The notes beneath the pieces were generated by a model. That model ran no database searches, had not been told where the DNA came from, and was given only the letters and a program-made list of their open reading frames with translations. This document shows positions 42,692-53,028 of a stretch of DNA of 64,000 nt, in pieces. The DNA comes from Metridium senile (Eukaryota; Cnidaria; Anthozoa; Actiniaria; Metridiidae), in assembly GCA_949775045.1 (NCBI GenBank), contig OX459107.1, forward strand, positions 11,311,250 through 11,375,249. The letters run 5' to 3'. Made by a program: the position numbers and the translations under genes. Position 1 is the first letter of the stretch. Every line of letters starts with the position of its first letter.

Positions 42692-43146
42692 TATAATATT
42701 TTTATTATTTCAATTCCATACATGTACATTTACACACAAATAAATTAAGTAAAAACTTGCCTTTGTGGGTTCCCTGTGTCGGCAAATAAAATGGCGTCAA
42801 AGACTAGCTCGAGAAGCAAAAACACTGGCGAAAGTCGCACGTATACAACGTTTACCACAGTATAAAACTACAATCAAGAGGCAAGGTAAATATTAATTCA
42901 TTCATTCAATGCTCATTCAATGCTTGTTTGTGTCTTGCCGGAATAATTTGTGGACATTTTCAACTAAACATTCGCTCATGAATTAATCGCTTCTCGTTAG
43001 CCTTTAGGCTTAATATTAAGCAAAAAAGCCAAAATAGATTGCTTACATAGTTTATTAAGCATTTTAAACGATTTAGGGAAAGTTAAGTTTCCGTAGTTTC
43101 CGTAGTTTCCTCAGTTTCGGTAGTTTCCTCGATTTCGAGATGCCGT
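42692..43146. repeat. right arm of the large inverted repeat
   Basis: Inverted partner of 35080-35509. On the plus strand the frame LCRQIKWRQRLAREAKTLAK then VARIQRLPQYKTTIKRQ is open before a GTAAAT donor near 42886. The alternative ATGGCGTC frame stops early. The frame open in both arms (with a few amino acid changes) is the better coding candidate. The sequence contains a 3x imperfect GTTTCCGTA/GTTTCCTCA run near the outer end. Confidence 0.75.
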
Positions 43147-43283
43147 TAATATAAGGTAGATGCAACAAGGTCTAGTAACGTATTAATTGTTAACCTGAAA
43201 ACTACAAATAAGGAATAAAATTGAACAAAGAAGCAAAAGCTATAGCATTTTTATGAAATTTCCTTTTTTTTTTTTTTTTCAAG

Positions 43284-43723
43284 AGCAAATTCTTGGGTAG
43301 ACCTCAGTTTGAAGCCGTAAACGTACTCGAAGAAATGCTAAATGAAATGCGGGCATCGGGGTAAGTTTACTGTTTTCTCTGAGCGCTTTTACAAATATAA
43401 ACTTATGCTAGATATATTTTTTTTATACTAGATACAATGGCGAATTTTTCGCCAAAGGATTAAAGACTAGTACCGAGACTAGGGCTCAAAGAGGGAAAAC
43501 GCCACGACGTAACCGCTACGTTCACTACAGCATGTTGTTGGTAAGAGCATGTCATTAGAAGCGTTTGTTGATTCCCTCGAATTATAACTTATTGGCGTAT
43601 GATTGCTCTTACCCATAGAAAAAAGAAATTGGACCACCAGACTGCCATTTTAGCTTTCCTCCAGTAGTGCTCGCATACATACGAAGCTTGGTTCCCGGTG
43701 ACATAGTAGGCGAGATTAGACCG
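43284..43723 (+). CDS. three-exon in-frame gene fragment of unknown function
   Basis: Exons 43284-43360, 43432-43540 and 43619-43723 each have clear AG acceptors (the first after a long T tract) and GTAAG donors. Their joins keep one open frame of 97 codons. Segments include GRPQFEAVNVLEEMLNEMRA, YNGEFFAKGLKTSTETR, RRNRYVHYSMLL and CHFSFPPVVLAYIRSLVPGD. No known domain is evident. Exon 1 and the 3' end were not found: a LINE begins soon after the last donor, and the upstream exon-like arm joins in the wrong phase. The consistent splicing frame makes this the best non-transposon gene candidate in the window. Confidence 0.6.
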
Positions 43724-43778
43724 GTAAGTTAGTTCCATCCAACAACATTATTAAAACATTTATTAATCTATAAACCAT

Positions 43779-45162
43779 ATGAAGACTCCTTTACGAATCG
43801 AACCTTTAATACATTTGTATGTTATTTCTTTGACTAGTACTGATGCATGCCATCAGCCAATACGTGTTATTGCAATAAGCGAAACAAAGTTAAATACCAA
43901 TTCTGTAATTAACATTGATATTCCGAATTATAAGTTTCTTAGACAGGACTCTTGCACTGCTGAGGGTGGGGTTGGATTATATATTCTTAATACACTATCT
44001 TTTAATACTAGAAATGACAAAAGATTAGCATTCAATGATTGTGAGGATATTTGGGTAGAATTTCCTTCTAATTCCGGAGGAAAAGATACTATTTTGGGAG
44101 TTATTTATAGACATCCTAATTCAAGTATTTCAGACTTCATGGATGCTTTAGCCGAGACCTTGAATACGATTTCTAAAGAAAACAAACACCTGATAGTCAC
44201 CGGTGATATCAATATTGATCTCATTCAATCTGTTTCTCACCAAAATATTTCAGATTACATGGATATGATTTATACTAATTTTTCTTTTCCAGTAATCACC
44301 CAACCCACAAGAGTTACTGATCATTCACAAACATTAATTGATCATATTCACACAAACTTAATGCATAAAAATATCGCTTCTGGTATTCTTTTGTCTGACA
44401 TTTCTGATCATTTTCCTGTTTTGTGGTAATTGATAGCTTTAGATTCACTAAAAATAGTAGGAATGCCAAAGTAAGGTGTCTTAAATCTTTCAATGAAAAG
44501 AAATTCCTTGAGGATTTAAACAAAACAAACTGGAGCTACAATGAAGACGTTAATGATTCCTGTAATAATTTATTTAATACTTTCAATGTCATTCTTGACG
44601 TACACGCCCCTTACAAAACTCGATCTAAAAATGAATTCAAATTATCTCAAAAGCCTTGGATTACTTCTGCTGTCTTAAAGTCAATCAAACGTAAGCATTA
44701 CTTGTATTATCATTTCTTTTTTAATGGTTCTGATGAGCAAAAGCGATACTACAAAAACTACTCCAATCATTTAAATCATGTGAATGAATTGAGCAAGCGA
44801 ATGTATTTTAAGACTAAAATTAACAACGTGAAAGGTAATACCAAAGAAACTTAGAGAGTAATCTCAAGAAAACAAAAGTGCTTAATTAATTATATTTAGA
44901 CTTTTATTTAGTTTTACTAAACTTTATTATATATATTCTTATTCTTATTATATTTATATAATTAAAGAACATGTCTTTTCACCACTTGTTTAATCTACTG
45001 GTGGACTGGCTCGGAAACTTTAGTTACTCCAGGCACCTTTTCTGTGCTATTTAATTTATTTTATATTATAATTAACTATAATATTGATAATTATGTATTC
45101 TTTGTATTTAAACTATTTTCTTTGTGTGCAAAAATATTAAAAATAAATTGAAATTGAAATTG
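43779..45162 (+). mobile_element. LINE with endonuclease but deleted RT
   Basis: An APE-type endonuclease runs from VIAISETKL through LGVIYRHPNSSISDFMD and VTGDINIDL to SDISDHFPV, with one frameshift at about 44425. Linker sequence (HAPYKTRSKNEFKLSQKPWI) continues to 44854. The RT is missing: the sequence passes straight into a 3' UTR and an (AAATTG)3 tail at 45145-45162. It is an internally deleted, non-autonomous copy of a CR1/RTE-like LINE. Confidence 0.75.
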
Positions 45163-45510
45163 TCTTTTCTTGCTTTTAGTTGCACCCTTTTTTTTCCCCT
45201 TGACATTTTTTCCCAAACATGAAATGATGCTGATTGATATTGCACTCCTTCTTGGTGAACAAAAGCATCATGGGCAGCTAACTTCTTAGATTTATTTTTT
45301 TTTCTTTTGAGCTGCACCTCCTGTCTTGCCCTATAGTTACTTAGTTTAACTCTGTCAATGTCAATTTCACTCCAGCTCATTTTCATTTCCGGTTTAACCT
45401 CAATACCAACACTAGGCAAAATACTGTCATACGTTTGTTCAAACCCATTGTTGTACTGCAGTACCCCCAGAGTGATGGCCAGAATGATCTCATGGGGCGA
45501 GCTGTATTGA
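45163..45510 (-). pseudogene. transposase-like C-terminal tail, cut by the LINE
   Basis: Minus strand: LAITLGVLQYNNGFEQTYDS, then IDRVKLSNYRARQEVQLKRK and HQEGVQYQSASFH. The LAxxLxVLxxNxGF start, charged middle and EGVxYxxxxF end match, as I remember it, the C-termini of Mutator-like transposase-domain proteins of cnidarians. It breaks at the tail of the LINE on its left. Assignment is tentative. Confidence 0.35.
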
Positions 45511-45576
45511 TCTTTTAATATTTATTGTCTTCATATAATGCATATCATGTAATACAACTTGTAATTAATTATAGAT

Positions 45577-46175
45577 ATGCAAAATGTTCCGAGTTATTTA
45601 AATTCCAATCAATTTCAAACAGAAATGCTTTTATGGACAATAACTGCCTTCCCAGTAATGGAGTTAGAATTAGAGACAACTTGTACTTGGAATAGGGAAA
45701 ACAAAAAAGTTTTGTTAAAGAAGGAAGGTTACATCAACTTGCATGAAAGGGTTACTTGTAGCTCCCACTGTCTTATCAATGTAAATGGTGTGAAAAGAGA
45801 ATCTGGAAGTGGAAGTGAAAATCAAAATGATGATATGGATGAACTACAAGCTGGTGAGGATGACGATGATGATGATGATAATTGTGATTCCCTACATACT
45901 GTCACTTTCAAAGTGATGGGTGTCACATATTCAATGGTGGCACAGAGACTGCTTGAAAAGCTACATATGAAATGGGCAGATATTAAAGGCACAATTGATA
46001 CAAAGCTGGAACCAGAGCCATGCAATAAGTATGTCGGCAATGCCATTGTAGTATCACTGAAATATGAACAAAAATTGGAAAACATTTGCTTCTGAATTAT
46101 CAAAGTATGTACATCAAGTTCTGCAAAATGGCAGTTTGACAGCAGTCACGATTAAGCACATAAAACTTACATGAA
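45577..46175 (+). pseudogene. HIRAN-like domain fragment, frameshifted
   Basis: The frame has an acidic linker (AGEDDDDDDDNCDSLHTVTF) and then KVMGVTYSMVAQRLLEKLH and EPEPCNKYVGNAIVVSLKY. HTVTFK...EPxNxxxxxAIxV is the pattern of HIRAN-like domains found in several transposon-linked proteins. After 46080 the expected continuation (ASELSKYVHQVLQNGSLTAV) is in another frame. Function of the full protein is unknown. Confidence 0.45.
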
Positions 46176-46502
46176 AGTAGGTTTTTATGTTACTTTGGAA
46201 CTGACTAAGAGAGAAGAATGGGACAGTGTAGTCTGCAAAAAAAAAGTACAACAAAATGTAAATAACAAATTCAAAATGAACTGAAATGTTTACATTATTA
46301 TAGATTAAGTAAGATGTTAATGTTATGAGTAGCAAATCAAACTATACAATATAATTCTAAACTTTTGTGATTGACCGGTTATTTGATCAATGCCAAAGTA
46401 CATATGTACAATTTTTGCTATTTAAGAGCGGAAGTCTGACACGGTCAGGTATGATCGGTAAAATAAACAAAAATGAAAATCCTTCAAACTTTGACAGAAT
46501 CT
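46176..46502. other. spacer
   Basis: AT-rich, no gene or repeat recognised. Confidence 0.4.
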
Positions 46503-46687
46503 ACAATCCTATGCAAAATAAACTGTGCCATGGTGATTACTAAACTCTCATCCCCCTTCCCCTATTCAATGTTGATGTTTGAGTCTTTGAATTTGCATAA
46601 AAAAGCTCAGGTGGACGAACACACCTCTGATCAACATTGTTATGGGGGATAGGGGTGAAGTGTCTCATTTATTTTGCAAAAGATTGT
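46503..46687. repeat. 185-bp MITE, copy 1
   Basis: Identical by eye to 50441-50625. The ends CAATCCTATGCAAAATAAA and (inverted) CAATCTTTTGCAAAATAAA form 19-bp terminal repeats with two differences. The left flank is TA; the right flank is TC here and TA in the other copy, so target duplication is probably TA (Tc1/mariner type). It is non-coding. Confidence 0.8.
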
Positions 46688-47045
46688 CTGAGAATAGGAA
46701 TGATTGGAACGCAGTGCGACGAGCTAGTTTTAGTGGACATTATAGCTACAATACAATTCTATATTGCAAATAAAAAAATGCATGAAAAATAGCACAAATA
46801 AACATGGAGATTTTTAAATGATATTAGTTCTTGTTTTTAAGTTTTATTTATGTAAAGATGTAAAAAAATAGCATAAAAAATTGAAACAAATATTGTACCG
46901 TTAATTAGTCTTCGTGCTTAATTATGAAAATTGTGATTGCCATGAAATATACAAGGCTGTCATCGCAATTATATTAGATCACAGTTGTCGTTGAGCAATC
47001 GTTAACTGTAGTTCTGTACGTTTTAAATTGAACAAACGTGTACTG
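46688..47045. other. upstream region of the Rep gene
   Basis: AT-rich leader. CGTTGAGCAAT at 46989-46999 is matched, inverted with one mismatch, at 48837-48847 just beyond the iteron cluster. That is weak evidence for element ends. No iteron copies occur on this side. Confidence 0.3.
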
Positions 47046-48371
47046 ATGGAGACTGAAAATAGATCAGACGGTTTACTTCACAGCCGTGAAGTCAGAAGGG
47101 TGTATTTAATCACGTATAGTAAAGTCGATATCAACAAATGCCCGACTCGTGAGAGTTTCGTCATGGCAGTGGTAGGTGCTTTTACAGCGTGCAACATACG
47201 CATTATTCATTGGGTATGTGCCAAAGAAAATCATAAAAACTCAGGATTTCACTATCATATGGCGGTAAAGTTATGTGAACGTCGAAGGTGGAGTCAGGTT
47301 AGAAATGTTTTACACGAAAGAAACGATGTGTCTGTGAACTTCTCCAATCGTCATGATAATTATTATTCTGCGTGGAATTAAACCACAAAAGAAGATTCTG
47401 AGTATATTCAATCGGAAAACCATCCAGATCTTACTAATACAGCACCGCCTCAAACCAGACAAGCAACCAATTCATGGCGCAGGTTAGCGGAAAGTCGCGC
47501 AACAGAACGTAGTGCGAAGAGAAAGAAAAGAAAACGTCTATTGAGTGTTTACGAGGTCTCGCAAATAGTTGTCAACAAAGGAATCAAGACACGCCTGGAG
47601 CTGTTAGCGCTTGCCCAAGAACAACAGACTCAAAGAAAAACCGACCTTGCCCAATTTATTGCAAACCGGGGTTCTAAAGTAGTAGATGAAGCAATCCTTG
47701 TCGGATGGGAATTAAAAGAAGCCCCTAGTCGTCTACTTCGAGCACAGCAAAGCCGTCTAGAACGACTTCAGACGGCCTTTGAAGGCGATTGTGCACCAAA
47801 TTGTAGTAAAAAATGGCTAGACCTTGTGAGAAATATACTCTCTCGAAACAACATTGACGAACGTGACTTTGTAGGGGCAGTACGCTTATTGCTGGAGGAA
47901 GGACGCGGCAAATACAGGAATATAATCATTACGGGACCATGTAATTGCGGAAAAACCTTTATTTTGAATCCTTTAAATATGATCTATAAGACATTTAGTA
48001 ACCCTGCCACGACAAGCTTTGCTTGGGTCGGAGTTGAAGGTTGTGAAGTAATTTTTTTAAATGACTTTCGGTGGTCTCCACAGATTATTCCCTGGCATAA
48101 TCTCTTATTACTATTAGAAGGACAATTGGTACGTTTCCCAGCACCCAAAACGCACTATTCTCAAGACATTGTGTTCGAGGCGGATGCACCAGTATTTTGT
48201 ACCGCAAACGAGCACTTCTCGTTTGTTAGAGGGGGTTCAGTGGATCGTGTAGAGACTGACATGATGAGAGTCAGATGGCGAGAGTTCAAGTTCTTTTCTC
48301 AAATTCCGGCAGAGGAGCAAGTCATTATACCGTCATGTGCGCGTTGTTTTGCAGAATTGATTCTTCATTGA
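47046..48371 (+). pseudogene. HUH endonuclease-SF3 helicase Rep protein with one nonsense codon
   Basis: The frame is continuous from ATG 47046 to TGA 48369 except for TAA at 47379-47381. The N-terminal part shows VYLITYSKVD (motif I-like) and GFHYHMAVKL with the HxH metal-binding pair (motif II). The stop lies between YYSAWN and TTKED, where motif III (YxxK) would place the catalytic Tyr. After a basic linker the helicase shows Walker A GPCNCGKT, Walker B VIFLNDF and DAPVFCTANEH (motif C). HUH-SF3 Reps nick an origin, stay bound to the 5' end and unwind for rolling-circle-type replication, as in CRESS-DNA viruses and parvoviruses. This copy belongs to an invertebrate-genome family, probably virus- or transposon-derived. 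Confidence 0.8.
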
Positions 48372-48408
48372 AAATTTACAAACAAATCAGCAAAACAACG
48401 CGCGCACA
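48336..48408. repeat. hairpin overlapping the Rep 3' end
   Basis: TGTGCGCGTTGTTTTGC (48336-48352) pairs with GCAAAACAACGCGCGCACA (48390-48408), which has two extra bases, around a 37-nt loop containing the rep stop codon. Together with the adjacent repeats it is a candidate origin or terminus structure. Confidence 0.6.
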
Positions 48409-48442
48409 TAGCATATTCGTCACCGTCAACGGGTCACGGACA

Positions 48443-48829
48443 ACGGATCACCGTTATATAACTCGGCAGCAGATGTTGTGTTTACATGATAAAAACTCTA
48501 TTTACTAGTCTATTTAGAGATTCAGATCTTGTGTACTAAATAATCAATTTTTTAAGTTATATAGTGTTCATACTGACAATATGAAAGCACGGATCACCAT
48601 GGTAAAGAGAATATGTAATAGTCATATACTATATATCTATTTTATCAAACGGATCACCATCAAGTACCATGAGCTTGTCTACGCCTATTGCACTATTCTT
48701 AAAGAATAATATAATATATTTCATCAAAATACAGTGTTCATATGCTTTTTGTCTTTAGTTTTCGCTCTGCATATTTTTGTAGAGCTATTTACAAAAACGT
48801 TTAGACGGTGATCCGTTACGGTGATCCGT
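48443..48829. promoter_or_regulatory. iteron-like GGATCACC repeats beside rep
   Basis: ACGGATCACC occurs at 48443-48452, 48589-48598 and 48649-48658; the last two are exactly 60 nt apart. Its inverse GGTGATCCGT is tandem at 48807-48816 and 48820-48829. Five near-perfect copies of a 10-mer within 390 bp, next to a hairpin and a Rep gene, resemble the iterons that HUH Reps bind. Binding is inferred from arrangement only. Confidence 0.55.
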
Positions 48830-49141
48830 TGCGGTAATTTCTCAACGATTACTACAATAGCAGTTTACTGTGCGTTGATGACAGATACGGGGCTCTCGTA
48901 AACATTGTTCTTTTTTAACCCAACACATACAGCAATAATGACATTGGAAATTCTCATACATTGACGTTTATTATGTTCATTTTATATTTACGTTTACATT
49001 CTTCATTGTTTATATTGAAGCAATATACATGTGTTTAAGTGGTTGTGTTGTCGCTGCTTTTAATTAAGTAGGCAGTAGCGTATAATATTCTTATTAAATC
49101 AATCAGTTGAAGTAATTGAGACTTTATAACAGTTATTACTT
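48830..49141. other. spacer between iterons and the Tc1 relic
   Basis: No gene. I looked for Tc1 terminal inverted repeats here against 50256-50440 and did not find a convincing pair. Confidence 0.4.
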
Positions 49142-50255
49142 CTAATATCGTAAACGTTGTCCTTTCCTTTTTCTAATTAGTTCCATTCGTTTATGCATCG
49201 AAGCAATAATATTGTTTATAGTTGCTATTGGCAATGACTGCACTGTAGATATAACTCTATTTTTAAAATCTTCATATGATTCTTTTTGAATTTTCAATGT
49301 AATAGCTTGCTTACGCAAAGCATCAGATACAAGTTTAAAAATATTTTCTATTGGATTTATATCTGGACTTCGTGGGGGTATTTTTAGAAGTACGCATTTA
49401 GCGCGCGCCATAGCGAGGCGAGCTGAGTTCTGACTTGGATCCCCATCTTGAATCCACAATCTTCTAGGTCCTTTGTTAGCATTCACAAACATATTCTCGA
49501 AATTGTCGTCAATGAACTTCGCAAAATATTGCCCGTTCAGTTTTTCGTAGGGTAAGCATATTATTACACCCTTGTCGTACGTTATTGCTACCATCAGTTT
49601 CACCATTTTCCCGCCAGTTCCCGTTTTTTTTACCCTTTGCTGTACATCCAAAGTCCAGACCTTCACTTTTCTTGCGCCATACTCTAGCTTTGGGTACTAA
49701 GGCTTGATCTAATGGGTTTCGCTTGTAAGCAAACCCTGTGCCGTCAAGGTAGAATGCTATTTCTCTTGACCAAACGTCATCATTATAGTCTTTTAGCATT
49801 GTACGTGCAAAAACTCTTCGGGTTTTGAGATCTTTCTTGGTAAGTAAGCCCTTCTTCCTTGATTGGAGGTAGTAGTATCCCTCTGTATTTAAAAAACGTG
49901 AGACTGTACTCTCCTACATCCTATTACCCTCTTGTTCTGTAAGTATTTGTATAGACCTCTTCAGTTGCCTTCGTTGACGAACGCTTAGTTTTCTTGGTCG
50001 ACCTCGTGTTTCTTTGTCTTTTTTGCAGGGTTTCTTGTTGCTGATATCGGTATTCTTTAGTCTCCAAACTGTAGCTCTTGAAACATTACATTCTTTTGCT
50101 ATTTGACGAACTGACAGTTCTTTCATTCGGCTTAAATAGTAAACTAATGATCTTGTCTTCGGGTCAATGGCCATAATTACTCTAATATACGTTACTTGAC
50201 TTTGCTTCAAATGTCTCTCCTCTTTGTTTGCTTGTGTTGACTTATGGTAGTTCAC
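49142..50255 (-). pseudogene. Tc1/mariner transposase, one stop and one frameshift
   Basis: The N-terminus carries a helix-turn-helix (LSVRQIAKECNVSRATVWRL) and a GRPRKL hinge. The catalytic domain has YLDGTGFAYK (first Asp), WIQDGDPSQNS (second Asp) and PRSPDINPIENIF (Glu). So the DDE triad is present. Lesions: TAG at 49917-49919 and a frame change inside an A-run at about 49630. The most upstream ATG (50255) adds a short extension; an ATG before AIDPKTRSLVYYL is the more likely start. The enzyme moves TA-flanked elements, the class to which the 185-bp and 256-bp MITEs belong, though I could not match its own ends to them. Confidence 0.85.
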
Positions 50256-50440
50256 CTATTACAATTATTTATATATATGCTTTTTCCTCTTCATTTTGTA
50301 AGTGTTGGAATTTTTTTTGGTGTGCGCAAATGTAATCTCTGGTGAGTTCTACAATAGCTGATTATATAAACGGACGTCATTAGTGCGTGATATCGATTTG
50401 ACGTCAACTCTTTATCTCATATCAATATCTCATTGGTAAT
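50256..50440. other. upstream flank of the Tc1 relic
   Basis: Non-coding. It lies between the transposase start and MITE copy 2, with no TIR identified. Confidence 0.4.
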
Positions 50441-50625
50441 ACAATCCTATGCAAAATAAACTGTGCCATGGTGATTACTAAACTCTCATCCCCCTTCCCC
50501 TATTCAATGTTGATGTTTGAGTCTTTGAATTTGCATAAAAAAGCTCAGGTGGACGAACACACCTCTGATCAACATTGTTATGGGGGATAGGGGTGAAGTG
50601 TCTCATTTATTTTGCAAAAGATTGT
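50441..50625. repeat. 185-bp MITE, copy 2
   Basis: Same sequence and orientation as 46503-46687. TA lies on both sides (50440-50441 and 50625-50626) when the element is read from CAATCC to AGATTG. The pair brackets the Rep block and the Tc1 transposase. Confidence 0.85.
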
Positions 50626-51978
50626 AGGTCTTTATGAACTATTCATATTGTGTGAGTTTCCATTGGATAAATATTTTAGGAGAAGGAGGACAATATTGGA
50701 TTTTCGGTGATTTTTTTGAAGTCGTTCTACCGTATTGCAAAATAGTAGAGCCAATGTTTGTTGTAATGCTCTATACACTGTACATTGTGCTAAAGTGGTT
50801 TATTATTTACCTGTGAAACACTCTTTAGTGTATCACTCTTTAATGCACCTTAATAACATTTGTTCATTTGTTATTATTATATTAGCATGCTTTAACTTCT
50901 AAATTTTGTTTCACAGGTTAATGTGAACAACTCAATTTTTCTTCAAACAGATGTCATAACTAGCTTTCTCCAAAAGGAAATTCTTACATCGGTTTTCATC
51001 GGGCTTCATGTGATGAGGAAAAACACGAGCAGGGGAGGGGGAGGCAAAGAAGAAGAAGAAAAAGATGAGATTCCTGCCAAAACTGAACAAAGAATCGACA
51101 GCACAAGTTGGCTGCACATACCAAGGTGCCTTAACTTTTTTGTTTACAACAATAATCTAACTACTTCTCATATAATCCAAATATATCAGTAAGATATACT
51201 GTAAACGCTAGTAGAGCTTTTGAAATACATATCAAAGGGAGTTGTTGTTATGAAGCAGCCTTGAAGACTTTGTGCGTTCTAATTAAACTCGGCTTGTCAA
51301 GCCACGAAGCACAAATATTTTCTGGTGGTATGAAATTTCAAAGAAGAGAAGTTTTTTAAAACGTCTGAAGCTGATGATATTGTCTATGACAGCCACCAGA
51401 ATACCATTTATTCACGCTGGAGGCGTCTGTTGTGATCTCTATGTATTTATGGTTATCAACGGTTAGAGTGCAAATATTATACCCCTGAAACAAGTAGTAC
51501 TAATTAGTACTAAATAGTGCTAATTTAACAATAGAAAACAATAGAATTAGCATAAAATATCACTATTTAGTACTATTTATGTTTCACGCTTTTAATGTTT
51601 GTACTCTATCAACCGTCATGTATTACTTTGCTTTGGTATACGATTACCCTGGCTACCAGAGATTATTTTCTACTTGCTTTAGCGTTTGTAATTGTGACGG
51701 TTTGTGACGCAACGAAACACTTTCTTGATGATAACAAAAACACACGTATAAATGATAATGAATACAAATGAATACAAATACTAGGTAGTATATGATTGAC
51801 CTTTCGTAATATGTGTAGCTACTATTTCAATCTCGTAATATCAGTCTATTATCTACAGTCGCTTTTCCAGAACTTCGTTTTAAAGTTATTTGTAATCGAG
51901 ACAACAAACAGGAATCTTAATACTATGTTTATAAATTGGTATTTTCGACTTGAAATCACCTTCGCTCAATGAAATCAT
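50626..51978. other. gap with one exon-like segment and a hairpin
   Basis: An acceptor TTTGTTTCACAG precedes 50917, and an open frame with a Gly/Glu-rich stretch (SRGGGGKEEEEKDEIPAK) runs toward a GTGCC at about 51126; it is unrecognised and weak. AGTACTAAATAGTG (51506-51519) is inverted at 51561-51574, a 14-bp hairpin. Confidence 0.35.
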
Positions 51979-52335
51979 ATGGAAATACAGAAAGGTTTAA
52001 TGACTACATGTAAGCCGATCTCCAATGAGGAGATACATCGTAGGCTGCATGTTTTGAGCAAACTTCAAATTATGGTCCAGAGAAGCCATTGTTCTGTTCG
52101 AGGCTTTAAAGCCCAAACACCCTCTGAAAGAAAGGCGCCAAAAGCTTGTTGCACCCCTGGAAAAAGCAAAGAAAAATTCCAGTAAAGGGCTCCTAATATG
52201 TCTGCAGTTTGTTTCCCAATACATTGAGAATGGGTTTAGTGACCCCGGCGATGTTGTTTCTACCTTTGTAGAAAAAACTTCACAATGGTTACAAGCCAAA
52301 CCATATATGCAACACGTTTGTGGTTTACACAAGAA
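51979..52335 (+). CDS. unrecognised exon-like segment
   Basis: A basic frame (51979-52185; ISNEEIHRRLHVLSKLQIMV) is followed in another frame by an acidic one (GFSDPGDVVSTFVEKTSQWL) that ends in a GTAAGT donor at 52336. It may be one exon with a frameshift. No domain is recognised. Confidence 0.25.
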
Positions 52336-52628
52336 GTAAGTTAAAAAAGATCTTATTAATGACCATGTACAAGTGTATATAGACAATCTAGTATTTGATT
52401 CCAAAATGTAAAAAATAATGTTTTATTTAGTTTAAATTTAAAGTTTTGAATTGTGAATAAATGTAACACATTAATGGCCGTACCAAGGTAATTTTTACAG
52501 TATAGATATTCATGTTCCTTATCATGGTTCTTTGCTTCTAGATTATGCATATATTATTTTAACCGAAATGTGTTTTAGCTAGAATTAAGAAAATAAAACA
52601 GAAAAATAAAACGCGAACACCAAAACAC

Positions 52629-52847
52629 ATGTTACCCTTTGTCACTATTTATAACACAGCGACACCAAATTTTGAGAAAGGTCTTATTGAACATTTATTA
52701 TCTCAAACAGAGAACCTTAAAAGGATTTATTCAGATCCTCCAATAGTGCCTTATAGGAAGGACAAATCATTCAGAGACCTTTTGGTCAGAGCCAAAATAC
52801 CTTCTGTCGTAGTATGTACCCCATATATGGTCATAGACCAAACTTGA
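52629..52847 (+). pseudogene. Penelope-like linker fragment
   Basis: The frame LPFVTIYNTATPNFEKGLIE followed by SDPPIVPYRKDKSFRDLLVR and AKIPS matches the segment between RT and GIY-YIG in Penelope-like elements (compare KPTMTLRRLLTNVKD at 1691-1735). The nuclease itself is missing. Confidence 0.55.
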
Positions 52848-53028
52848 TTGCATAATCGTACGGCTCGCGAGAGCATGATGTAGTATGATTTCTAGTTACT
52901 TGAATAAACAGATGAAAAACCCCTAAACTTTGACACCTTCAACATAAATATTTTTACCAGCTCTTTTAAGAACGGCAAATGTAGAAGTCATAGGCATTGT
53001 CATTTCATTATACTCTTCAAGGCTTAAG

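Noticed and set aside
48830..50440. Terminal inverted repeats of the Tc1 element
   Set aside because: TACAATAGC occurs near both sides but in direct, not inverted, orientation, and no longer match exists.
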